64,000 nucleotides of DNA from Heloderma charlesbogerti (Eukaryota; Chordata; Lepidosauria; Squamata; Helodermatidae). Within the stretch, counting starts at the first letter, position 1. The number at the start of each line of letters is the position of its first letter. The position numbers were made by a program, and so were the translations under genes. Shown in pieces: positions 1-14,885 of the stretch. The stretch is from positions 2,086,279 through 2,150,278 of the forward strand of contig JANEZZ010001953.1 in assembly GCA_026122225.1 (NCBI GenBank). Reading direction: 5' to 3'. A model generated the notes under the pieces. The model was not told the DNA's origin, did no database searches, and saw nothing but the letters and a program-made list of their open reading frames with translations.

Positions 1-179
1 GAAGATGGATTCCACTATTCCCATTTTAATATATTATCATTTATTAATTGTAAAGGTGCCTAAAATATATCTTAACATCTTCCTTGAATGTATTTGCTTT
101 GCTGCATCCATATTCATGTTTTGGTAAGAGACAACTGAAAACAGAACGAAAAGGAGACATTTAAAAGAAAAAAAAATAC

Positions 180-313
180 CTGTGCAGCAAGCCTTCGCAT
201 AGCCTCTTCCTGACGTCTGCGCATTTCTGGGGTTCCAGGGCAACTCCCACTGGTGATGGAGGAGTGAGCAGAAGGTGGCTGAGTTAGGGGAAGCTCTCGG
301 TTTGCATCAACAT
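180..313 (-). CDS. TANC2: TANC2 coding exon just after the Walker A exon
   Basis: This 134-nt internal exon encodes [17 protein letters not shown] and, near its end, [17 protein letters not shown], which I recognise as TANC2 just downstream of the P-loop. The acceptor is TTGCAG before 313 and the donor is CAG|GTATTT after 180. The first two bases complete a His codon begun by the exon ending at 1542, so the entry phase is 1; the exit phase is 0. TANC2 is a postsynaptic scaffold protein with an ATPase-like domain, ankyrin repeats, TPRs and a PDZ-binding tail (family knowledge). Later exons must lie beyond the left edge of the window. TANC1 is the paralogue, but the wording fits TANC2 better as I remember it. 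Confidence 0.93.
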
Positions 314-5920
<5,607 letters not shown>

Positions 5921-6787
5921 AGAATCATAGAATCACAGAATAGTAGGGTTGGAAAGGGCCTATAAAACCATCGAGTCCAACCCCCTGCTCAATGCAGGAA
6001 TCCAAGTCAGAGCATCTCTGACAGATGGCTGTCCAGCCTCGTCTTGAATGCCTCCAGTGTGGGAGAGCCCACCACCTCCCTAGGTCATTGGTTCCATTGT
6101 CGTATTGCTCTAACAGTCAGGATGTTTTTCCTGATGTTCAGCTGGAATCTGGCTTCCTGTAACTTGAGGCCATTATTCTGTGTCCTGCATTTTGGGATGA
6201 TGGAGAAGAGATCCTGGCCTTCCTCTCTGTGACAACCTTTCAAGTACTTGAAGCGTGCTATCCTATCTCCCCTCAGTCTTCTCTTCTCAAGGCTAAACAT
6301 GCCCAGTAACTTCAGTCTTTCTTCATAGGGCTTTGTTTCCAGTCCTCTGATCATCTTTGTTGCCCTCCTCTGAACGCTCTCCAGTTTGTCTGCATCCTCT
6401 TAAAGTGTGGTGCCCAGAACTGGACACAGTACTCCAGATGAGGCCTAACCAGTGCTGAGTAGAGGGGAACTAGTACTTCCCAGGATTTGGAAGCTATGCT
6501 TCTATTAATGCAGCCTAAATAGCATCCGCCTTTTTTGCAGCCAAATGTTGAAGAGCACTGGGCCCGGGTCTTCTTCTGTTGTCTTCCAACTTTTTTTCTT
6601 GTTGGAATTGTGCCTTTAGAACTTCCTTTTTTTTTAAACTCCCACCCATCTTGGATTCCTTTTCTCATTAAAGTCGCTTGCCATGGGACCTTACTGATCA
6701 TTGTTCTGAGTTTATTCAAATTGGCCTTCCTAAAATCCAGGGTATGCGTTTGGCTACACTCAGCTTTTGCTTCCTTTAGAACCAAGA
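5921..6787 (-). mobile_element. CR1 LINE, antisense, 3' part (split by BovB)
   Basis: Read on the minus strand, this ends in the CR1 hallmark tail of ATTCTATGATTCT-like octamers at 5921-5950. The minus frames encode the CR1 C-terminal region ([20 protein letters not shown] and RGDRIARFKYLKGCHREEG). Upstream, a frame at 6351-6800 jumps directly from the linker after the endonuclease ([15 protein letters not shown]) to [20 protein letters not shown], so the whole reverse transcriptase palm is missing. The element continues at 10003, on the far side of the BovB insertion. Confidence 0.93.
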
Positions 6788-7193
6788 TATACCCTTTCAT
6801 GGATCACTGCCTTGTTGCGGCAAAGGGGCTTGCGTAACTCAGTGAAGCCATAAGCTATGCCGTGCAGGGCCACCCAAGACGGACAGGTCATGACAGAGAG
6901 TTCTGACAAAATGTGGTCCACTGGAGAAGGAAATGGCAACCCACTCCAGGATTCTTGCCAAGAAAACCCCATGGAACATATCACAAGGCTAAAAGAGATG
7001 ACGCTGGAAGATGAGCCCCTCAGGTCGGAAGGTGTCCAATATACTAATGGGGAAGAGCAGAGGGTATTTCCAAGTAGCACCAGAAAGAGTGAAGCGGCTG
7101 GGCCAAAGCCGAAAGGACACTCAGCTGTGGATGTGTCTGGTGGTGAAAAGAAAATCCGATGCTGTAAAGAACAATATTGTATAGGAAACTGGA

Positions 7194-8132
7194 ATGTCAA
7201 CGAATCAAGGGAAGCTGGAGGTGGTCAAACATGAGATGGCAAGATTGAACATCGACATCTTGGGAATCAGCGAACTAAAATGGACAGGCATGGGCAAATT
7301 TAATTCAGGTGACCATCATATCTACTACTGTGGGCAAGAATCCCTTAGAAGAAATGGAGTAGCACTCATAGTCAACAAAAGGGTGGGAAAAGCAGTACTG
7401 GGGTACAATCTTAAAAACGATAGAATGATCTCAGTACGAATCCAAGGCAAACCATTCAACATCACAGTAATTCAAGTCTACGCCCCAATCACTGATGCCG
7501 AAGAAGCTGAGGTTGATCGGTTCTATGAAGACCTACAACACCTTCTAGAACTAACACCCAAAAAAGATGTCCTCTTCATCATAGGGGATTGGAATGCTAA
7601 AGTAGGAAGTCAAGAAATCACCGGGATAACAGGCAGGCATGGCCTTGGTGTACAAAATGAAGCAGGACAAAAGCTAATAGAGTTTTGCCAAGAGAACACG
7701 CTGATCATAGCAAACACTCTTTTCCAACAGCACAAGAGGCGACTCTACACATGGACATCACCAGATGGTCAATATCGAAATCAGATTGATTATGTCCTTT
7801 GCAGCCAAAGATGGAGAAGCTCTATACAGTCAGTCAAAACAAGACCTGGAGCTGACTGTGGCTCAGATCATGAGCTTCTTGTTGCAAAATTTCAGCTTAA
7901 AATGAAGAACGTAGGGAAAACCACTAAACCATTCAGGTATGGCCTAAATCATATCCCTTATAAATATACAGTGGAGGTGAGGAATAGATTTAAGGGATTA
8001 GACCTGATAGACAGAGTGCCTGAGGAACTATGGACGGAGGTCCGTAACATTGTTCAGGAGGCAGCAACGAAATCCATCCCAAAGAAAAAGAAATGCAAGA
8101 AAGCCAAGTGGCTGTCTGATGAGGTTTTATAA
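7194..8132 (+). CDS. BovB ORF2, apurinic-like endonuclease part
   Basis: This 312-aa frame encodes the N-terminal endonuclease of the BovB polyprotein, which nicks target DNA to prime reverse transcription. Motifs in order are ILGISELKW (metal-binding Glu), VYAPI, FIIGDWNAKVG (the GDxN block), QIDYVLC and GSDHELLVA (catalytic Asp-His), so the active-site set looks complete. The frame ends at a TAA at 8130-8132; the second copy near 41478 reads CAA at the equivalent place, so this is a C-to-T nonsense change and not the natural end. The connector and reverse transcriptase follow at once. The start chosen is the first ATG before the conserved region; the true BovB start could lie upstream. Confidence 0.9.
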   Translation: MSTNQGKLEVVKHEMARLNIDILGISELKWTGMGKFNSGDHHIYYCGQESLRRNGVALIVNKRVGKAVLGYNLKNDRMISVRIQGKPFNITVIQVYAPITDAEEAEVDRFYEDLQHLLELTPKKDVLFIIGDWNAKVGSQEITGITGRHGLGVQNEAGQKLIEFCQENTLIIANTLFQQHKRRLYTWTSPDGQYRNQIDYVLCSQRWRSSIQSVKTRPGADCGSDHELLVAKFQLKMKNVGKTTKPFRYGLNHIPYKYTVEVRNRFKGLDLIDRVPEELWTEVRNIVQEAATKSIPKKKKCKKAKWLSDEVL

Positions 8133-8589
8133 GTAGCTGAGGAAAGAAGGGAAGCGAAAAGTAAGGGAGAAAGGGGAAGATATACCCAACTGAATGCAGA
8201 TTTCCAGAGAATAGCAAGGAGAGACAAGAAGGCCTTCTTAAAGGAACAATGCAAAGAAACAGAGGAAAACAACAGAATGGGAAAGACTAGAGATCTCTTC
8301 AAGAAAACTGGAGATCTCAAGGGAACGTTTTGTGCAAAGACGGGCATGATAAAGGACAAAGAAGGCAGGGACCTAACAGAAGCAGATGAGATTAAGAAGA
8401 GGTGGCAAGAATACACAGAAGAACTATACAGGAAAGATCTGAATGTCCCTGATAGCCATGATAGTGCGGTCACTGAACTTGATCTGGACATCCTCGAGAG
8501 TGAAGTCAAGTGGGCCTTAGGAAGCATTAGTAACAACAAAGCTAGTGGAGATGACAGTATTCCAGCTGAGCTATTTAAAATCCTAAAAG

Positions 8590-9993
8590 ATGATGCTGTT
8601 AGTGCTGCACTCAATATGCCAACAAATTTGGAACACTCAACAATGGCCGCAAGACTGGAAAAGGTCAGTTTACATTCCAATTCCAAAGAAGGGCAACGCC
8701 AAAGAGTGTTCAAACTACCGCACCATTGCGCTCATTTCACATGCCAGCAAGGTGATGCTCAAAATCCTACAAGCTAGGCTTCAGCAGTATGCGAACCGAG
8801 AACTACCGGAAGTACAAGCTGGGTTTCGAAGAGGCAGAGGAACTAGAGATCAAATCGCCAACATTTGCTGGATCATGGAGAAAGCAAGAGAATTCCAGAA
8901 AAACGTCTATTTCTGCTTCATTGACTACGCTAAAGCCTTTGATTGTGTGGATCACAACAAACTGTGGCAAATTCTTAAAGTGATGGGAGTACCAGACCAC
9001 CTTACCTGTCTCCTGAGAAACCCGTACGAGGGTCAAGAAGCAACAGTAAGAACCAGACATGGAACAACCGAGTGGTTCAAAATTGGGAAAGGAGTACGAC
9101 AAGGCTGCATATTGTCACCCTGCTTATTTAACTTATATGCAGAGTACATCATGAGAAACGCCGGGTTGGATGAATCACAGGTCGGAATTAAGATTGCCGG
9201 GAGAATTATCAACAACCTCCGATATGCAGACGATACCACCCTAATGGCAGAAAGCGAGGAGGATCTAAAGAGCCTCTTGCTGAAGGTGAAAGAGGAGAGT
9301 GCAAAAGCTGGTTTGAAACTCAACATTAAAAAAACGAAGATCATGGCATCTGGCCCCATCACTTCCTGGCATATAGAAGGGGAAGAAATGGAAGCAGTGA
9401 CAGATTTTACTTTCTTGGGCTCCAAGATCACCGCAGACGGTGACTGTAGCCATGACATTAAAAGACACTTGCTCCTTGGGAGGAAAGCTATGGCAAACCT
9501 AGACAGCATAGTAAGAAGCAGAGACATCACCTTGCCGACAAAGGTCCGTCTAATCAAAGCTATGGTTTTCCCAGTAGTAATGTATGGCTGTGAGAGCTGG
9601 ACTATAAGGAAGGCTGAGCACCGAAGAATCGATGCTTTCGAACTGTGGTGCTGGAGAAGACTCTTACGAGTCCCCTGGACTGCAAGGAGGTCAAATCAGT
9701 CCATCCTAAAGGAAATCAACCCTGAGTGCTCATTGGAAGGACAGATACTGAAGCTGAAGCTCAAATATTTTGGCCACCTAATGCGAAGAGAAAACTCTCT
9801 GGAAAAGACCCTGATGCTGGGAAAGACTGAAGGCAAAAGGAGAAGGGGACGGCAGAGGATGAGATGGCTAGATAGCATCACCGATGCAATGAATATGAAC
9901 TTGACCACACTCTGGGAGAGAGCGCAGGATAGGAGGGCCTGGCATGCTATGGTCCATGGGGTCACGAAGAGTTGGACACGAGTGAACGACTGA
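8590..9993 (+). CDS. BovB ORF2, reverse transcriptase and C-terminal part
   Basis: This 467-aa open frame carries the reverse transcriptase: fingers YIPIPKKGNAKECSNYRTI, palm DYAKAFDCVDH, GVRQGCILSPCLF, and the catalytic box YADD at 9223-9234. The BovB C-terminal region follows (YGCESWTIRKAEHRR, LKLKYFGHLMRREN and the terminal MVHGVTKSWTRVND). The catalytic aspartates are intact. The frame is offset from 8277-8777, which encodes the connector region, so a small indel near 8605 separates them, as comparison with the copy near 41945 shows. The displayed start Met is inside the polyprotein and is not a natural start. Confidence 0.9.
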   Translation: MMLLVLHSICQQIWNTQQWPQDWKRSVYIPIPKKGNAKECSNYRTIALISHASKVMLKILQARLQQYANRELPEVQAGFRRGRGTRDQIANICWIMEKAREFQKNVYFCFIDYAKAFDCVDHNKLWQILKVMGVPDHLTCLLRNPYEGQEATVRTRHGTTEWFKIGKGVRQGCILSPCLFNLYAEYIMRNAGLDESQVGIKIAGRIINNLRYADDTTLMAESEEDLKSLLLKVKEESAKAGLKLNIKKTKIMASGPITSWHIEGEEMEAVTDFTFLGSKITADGDCSHDIKRHLLLGRKAMANLDSIVRSRDITLPTKVRLIKAMVFPVVMYGCESWTIRKAEHRRIDAFELWCWRRLLRVPWTARRSNQSILKEINPECSLEGQILKLKLKYFGHLMRRENSLEKTLMLGKTEGKRRRGRQRMRWLDSITDAMNMNLTTLWERAQDRRAWHAMVHGVTKSWTRVND

Positions 9994-10002
9994 ACAACAA
10001 CA

Positions 10003-10745
10003 AGAACCAAGAACTCAAGTATAACATGGTCACTTTCCCCCAGAGTTCCCGTAACTGCTACTTTATCCACTAAGTCATCTCTGGCTGTCCTCCAGTCTCA
10101 TCTTCAAGTACCTGGAAACGGTTCCATAGTTCCACTGCTTCCACTGGTGCAGAGTGGCTTCTAGTTCTTCTGCTCCTAACTGTCACCCTTTACCAAGGAG
10201 TATCCTCTACTTCATTTTTCCTCACCTCAGCATTTTCCTCTTCTGCCTCAGCTGGCTGTTGCTCTTCAAGCGTCTGTTCTTCACTTTGCTGCTGTAGTTC
10301 CACCATTCTGTCCAAGGACTCTGATTATTCTCTTATTCCCTGGAGGGTCGACATTCGCTGCTCCAGTCCTCTTACCTTTTCTTCCAGCAGCGTGATCAAC
10401 TTGCACTTGTTGCACGTGTAGGCCATGTTGTTCTCCGGCAAGAAAACAAACATTGCAGAGACCTTGCAGGTCACCACCACTGGAGAGTCTTTTATTTTCA
10501 TAGTCTCTTTTCCCTTTTTGTTTCTAGCTTTCTGATTGTACTGGAATAGCCTGTGCTTTGTCCTCTATTCATTGGGAGTCCCACTGGTATGGAACAGAGT
10601 CCCACTGGTATGGAAGTGTGTCTCTTTTATGAAGAGACTTTTCATAGTCTCTTTTCCCTTTTTGTGTTTAGCTTTCTGATTGTTCTAGAGTAGCCTGTGC
10701 TTGGTCCTCTCCTCACTGGAGGGTAAAAACAGAGTCCCATTTCTG
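10003..10745 (-). mobile_element. CR1 LINE, antisense, 5' part (split by BovB)
   Basis: This continues the CR1 at 5921-6787. On the minus strand, the stretch next to BovB still matches the end of the CR1 endonuclease (TGTLGESDHVILEF). At about 10080 it jumps into ORF1 sequence (the acidic ESEQE-like region and the CTCTTGGTAAAGG area), so an internal deletion removed the ORF1-endonuclease middle. Farther right are the CR1 5' leader words. A segment containing TCTCTTTTCCCTTTTTG and CCCACTGGTATGG occurs twice, at about 10500-10600 and 10600-10700, a local duplication. The outer boundary is approximate. Confidence 0.82.
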
Positions 10746-11972
10746 GGAGTGGAGGTCTCCTAAAACAATCATTGGTAGGGGGGAGGGAGGAAGGATGGTC
10801 AGGGCAGCCTCCAACCTGAGTGGTACAGCAAAGGAAAGGATGTCTTAAAACTCGCCTCCCCATACTTTATCACCAGCTACAAACTGGAATGCTATAGTGC
10901 GGTGGCTGTCATGGTCCAGACTACCAGCAGCAAGTTGGATATTGACTTGGAGGGAGAGGGGGCATCTGAGCCAGAAAGGCCAATGGCATAACCAGACGCA
11001 TGGGATCTGACTGAGCCTCAGTCAAGGTGCCAAGGACATTCTGAATCAGAGACCCCTGACCCAGAGACACTTGAGCGTATACCACCAGCAACTGCAGCCC
11101 TTGAACAGGACTTCACTGAAGGGCCAGCATTCTCGCCTTCAAGGGCTGCCACTGAGCCTGGTCACCACGGCAGGCAGGCAGTGTGCAAGAGGAGAGGCAA
11201 TCAAGCACCAGACTCCAGACCAGAGGACTGCTCAATTCTCCATCAAGTCAGGCTTAGGGATTCTCTCAGCTGCACCTCTTCCTGGGGACCTGTCCAGAGT
11301 TCTGAAGGGCCTCTCTCTGACCACTTTTGCTTCCTGACTTTGAGTTTTGACCCTTTTGAGTTGATACACAGTTTTTGCCTACCAATCCCCTGATCTTGGT
11401 ACCTGCTCTGAATCACTGCCAGACCTGCTTCCTCCAAACTTTGCTGTGGGCTCATCCCTGTCAAGACTAGCCAATAATACTACAGAGAGTTGGGGCTGAC
11501 TGAACAGCTGGCTGTGCAAGCAACCCCAACCTGAGCAGTACAGTGGGCAAGGGAGGGTTTATTCCAACACTATCTGGGAGAGTTCCTTTATATTTTTCCT
11601 TGTTGAAAGCAGCGAGGAGGGAGGAAATTGGCCTCACTGGGGGGAGGTGGATAAAGAAATACTGTCTTTGTTAAATGGGGTGGGACAATCCCCTTCTCTT
11701 GCTTTTGTCACTGTCACAACTTCTAACTGTTTCTAAGGAAAGGCATTGTACCTGCAAATCTCATCCAGCCCCAGGCTGAGAGGATCACTCTCTTTCTCTT
11801 TCACTTTTTTTTTTAGAAAGTAATATTTTCTGCCTACCTAGGCAGAATTTCTTAAAAACACATAAGTGCCACCCTAGGTGGCTCTGTTTCACTGTCCTAC
11901 CTGTTGGTAAGTGGCCATTAGATTTGATATTAGAGATAATTATTTCTGACTAGATTTAAATCTTATTACTTC
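10746..11972. other. TANC2 intron, no recognisable element
   Basis: About 1.2 kb of intron. Short open frames (for example 11071-11337) have no motif and overlap on both strands, as expected for GC-balanced non-coding DNA. Nothing is assigned. Confidence 0.55.
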
Positions 11973-12405
11973 AAGGGAGCAATCCTATCTAGTCAGGTGG
12001 CCGCCTCTGAACTCGGAGGCGATTGCCTATCCAAAGAAGGGCAGGAGAAGCACAGAGGGGATCATTTCCTCCTCGCTTCTCCTGCCCTGCTTTTTCAGCT
12101 AGACAGCCAATTGCAGCTGTCTAGCCATGGGAGGAACGGAGTGAGGAAGGAGGCTGCTGTACGACACACAGGATGTGTCATACAGGCAGTTCCACCTTCC
12201 CCGCCCTGGAACACCCCCAGCCGTGCCCCTCTCCAGCTGCTCCGTGCTCCTCTTGTGAGTACGGAGGATGGGGCTGTTTCCAAAGTGGGGGGAGGTTGGT
12301 TCTCTGGGAACTGACGTCGGAGAGTGGGCTCTGAGGTCGGTTCCCAGAAAACAACATATCCTGTGGCCATCTAGCTGCTGTCTAGCAGCCATAGAATTTC
12401 TTCTT
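11973..12405 (+). mobile_element. Non-autonomous DNA element, GCAATCCTAT family, copy 1
   Basis: This opens AAGGGAGCAATCCTATCTAG and closes CTAGCAGCCATAGAATTTC, a decayed inverted terminal repeat. Inside are GTGGCCGCCTCTGAACTCGG and its local inverted partner GAGGCGATTGCC, a central stretch of GC-rich sequence, and GGTTCCCAGAAAACAACAT. The same order occurs at 21123-21523 and inverted at 49886-50319. No transposase is present. Length (about 430 bp) and terminal inversion fit a MITE; the superfamily is not settled because no clear target duplication is visible. Confidence 0.75.
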
Positions 12406-12643
12406 AAACGTGTTATTTATGTATGTTTTGGACAGCTGTGGTAAACTACTGCAGCAAAATTGGAAAGCATGGTCTAAAGCAGATTAGGCTAGATTACTTC
12501 CCGATTTGTGAATATCTCATGTCAATATTTATTAGCCATCTGTGGTAGAGAGATTGCTGCTACATAGTGTTTAACATTCATCTTCATAGTGGAAGAACTT
12601 GTTTTTTTAACTTTAGAGCCTGTGTTTTGTTTCTAAGACTTCA

Positions 12644-12874
<231 letters not shown>

Positions 12875-13185
12875 CTAGTAAATACACACATATAACACTC
12901 ATTAATTAAGCCATTCTATATTTGATACTAGGAATTACCTTTATGTAGAAGTCAGCTCTAATTACACAACTGGGGTGTCTGCAGGCAACCCAGGAGGTTA
13001 TGTGTCCATTACGGGCTTGCCTTATTTTATTGATTTAAAATATTAATACCCTGTCTTTCCAGAGCAAGGTCTTTAAAGACAGTTCAGATGGTTACTTGAT
13101 ATGATGCCCTGTGTAGCAGGTTTTTCAGACCAAGTACAGCAGATCTGTATGTGGAAGCCAGCTATTGGTATGCATGTGTACAGCA

Positions 13186-13322
13186 CAGGGGTGGTCAACT
13201 CGTGACCTTCCAGATATTGTTGGACAGCAGCTCCCATCTTCCCTCACATTGGCTATGCTGGCTAGGGCTGATGGAAGTTGCAGTACAACAACATCTAGAG
13301 GGCCAAAGGTTGCCTACCCCTG
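13186..13322. mobile_element. Fold-back hAT-type MITE (137 bp)
   Basis: The element begins CAGGGGTGGTCAACTCGTGA and ends with the inverse, AAAGGTTGCCTACCCCTG. The halves are inverted copies (CCAGATATTGTTGGACAGCA against GTACAACAACATCTAGAGGG). It is flanked by an 8-bp near-perfect duplication, GTACAGCA at 13178-13185 and GTATAGCA at 13323-13330. An 8-bp duplication with CAGGGG termini is the hAT signature. I know the same MITE as very abundant in squamate genomes. Confidence 0.88.
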
Positions 13323-13370
13323 GTATAGCATGTGGGCTGTGTTCAGGTTCATTCAGGTTTGACTTGGGGG

Positions 13371-13566
13371 GGGGGGGAAAGCACGTATGCAAATGGCGGC
13401 GCCCATGGGCGCCGCCATTTGCATTCCTGATTTAGGCACGGGTAGTCTACGTAAAGATTTATGTAGACTACGGCGAAAATAAGGGGAACGCAAATAGCGT
13501 TGCCCTTATTTTCGCCGTAGTCTACGTAAATCTTTACGTAGACTACCCGTGCCCAAATAAGGAACG
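13371..13566. repeat. Fold-back element core, copy 1 (truncated)
   Basis: After a poly-G run comes a perfect 34-bp palindrome at 13389-13422 (half-site GCAAATGGCGGCGCCCA). It is followed by 57-bp inverted arms at 13435-13491 and 13497-13553 that match at 55 of 57 positions around the 5-base loop AAATA. Each arm contains its own inverted pair, GTAGTCTACGTAAA against TTTATGTAGACTAC. The sequence corresponds to the centre of the larger copy at 15128-15594, with the outer hairpins missing. Confidence 0.9.
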
Positions 13567-14885
13567 CATCAAGGCAAATTATTCATGCTTTTCAACTGGC
13601 TAGAGCACAGTTTAAAGGGGCACAGGAGGGGCCCTTTTGTTAAGATGAATTGCCAAAAAAACAAAAAAAAAATCCTGTTTCCATCATTATAAGCCTCAAA
13701 ATTCTACTGCTTATAAAAATGACACCTGTGTAGCTAATAATGTGAATCTTGGCATCCATGATCTACCCAATGAAGTACAACATTTCAAAGTGATCCAGTA
13801 AAAGTGTCCACAAGTACAGCAAATTAAAAACTGCTGAAAATTGACACATTTGTACTCATATCATATATTCCTTTCAAATTTCAGGGAAAACTACTGATGT
13901 ACTTCATTCAGGTTTGTCAAGGAGTTGCGCCTTTCATTGGTTCAGTGAAGTTCTGAGCAGCAGTTCAAAAGTTATTAAGGTTCTTTTGCCTCATGGGAGC
14001 CTATGGCAGCAACTGTTGGTAAAGTTATGTTGGGCATGCTCAATTTCACTCTAGAGCCTAGAATACTCTGTAGCACTCCAGTATTTTGAGAGGAATTCCA
14101 ATGTTCCTGTCAGCGTTCTGACAGTGGGGAAGGAGTAGCAGAAAACTGTCAACTAAGATGAGGTAATTTTGAAGACTGAGGGAATCACTCTCATTGACTG
14201 ATAGATCATTGGTGAAGAAGGGATAGGGAGGGAAAGGGAAAAGTTATGTTGGAATCTTGTGCAGGCTTATTCAGAAGTCAGCCTTTCTGAACATAGAGGG
14301 ACATACCTATTCGTTTGTACACATCTACTCTGTTAATGACTTCTTAGTGTTTTGTCCTTTAGTTTGAATTTTTGTGTGTTTCAAAACACTGTAATCATAT
14401 ATTTCCTTTTTAAAAACCAGGGAAATTCAATGATCAAAAAACCTGCCAGCTTAAGAACAGAGTTAAAGCTAAAGCTTATGGTTAGAGTGAGTTTGGGGTG
14501 GGGCCTGTCATCACAAGCTGGTTTGCTGGGGCCTCTCCCACCGGCTGCTACAACCATCAGCTGACCAGCCACTCCTCTCCTTTACAGGTATTTCAGAGCT
14601 GGGGCTGCCAGTGAACACTTAGCATCATACTTGGAGATGCACGGAGGAGGACATGAGGACCCACCCACCGCCTCTCCAGAGATACCAGCAACCAGTTACT
14701 AGTAGCACATAGTGGCAGCAGAGGGCCGCAGCTTTAAAGACCAGGAAGAAAGGGGCAAATGAAGATCTTATCTGCCCCTTCTTAGCTGTTGCGTTCTCTT
14801 TTATATTATTTTATATTTTATCATTTTAAATATGTACCTGGGAGGTCCATTGAATAACTCAGGGGGTCGGGAAGGTGCCGCTATA
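13567..14885. other. TANC2 intron, unassigned
   Basis: About 1.3 kb with no recognised repeat or coding frame. The left end of the fold-back element starting near 14886 should lie here, but I found no TAGGGATG terminus. Confidence 0.5.

Larger units (their letters stand above)
6788..10002 (+). mobile_element. Full-length RTE-BovB LINE with 10-bp target duplication
   Basis: A 3.2-kb BovB retrotransposon lies in sense orientation inside an antisense CR1. It is flanked by a perfect 10-bp target-site duplication AGAACCAAGA at 6778-6787 and 10003-10012, and it ends in the typical BovB tail TGAACAACAACAA. It contains a 5' region, an endonuclease frame (7194-8132) and a reverse transcriptase frame (8590-9993). 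Because the target can be rebuilt exactly, both ends are certain. BovB is known in squamates and ruminants through horizontal transfer (established knowledge). Only two lesions separate the ORF from an uninterrupted one, which suggests a fairly recent insertion. Confidence 0.96.

Noticed and set aside
6535..6837. Plus-strand 100-aa frame over the antisense CR1
   Set aside because: It is the reverse of a CR1 coding region and carries no motif of its own.
8054..8713. A 219-aa minus-strand frame opposite BovB, Ser/Leu-rich
   Set aside because: It is antisense shadow of the BovB connector; the second BovB copy shows a similar shadow at 41418-41987, which follows from codon bias of the sense frame.
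12099..12392. Overlapping open frames on both strands
   Set aside because: They lie in a GC-rich non-autonomous element with inverted ends; frames are not conserved in the copies at 21123 and 49886.
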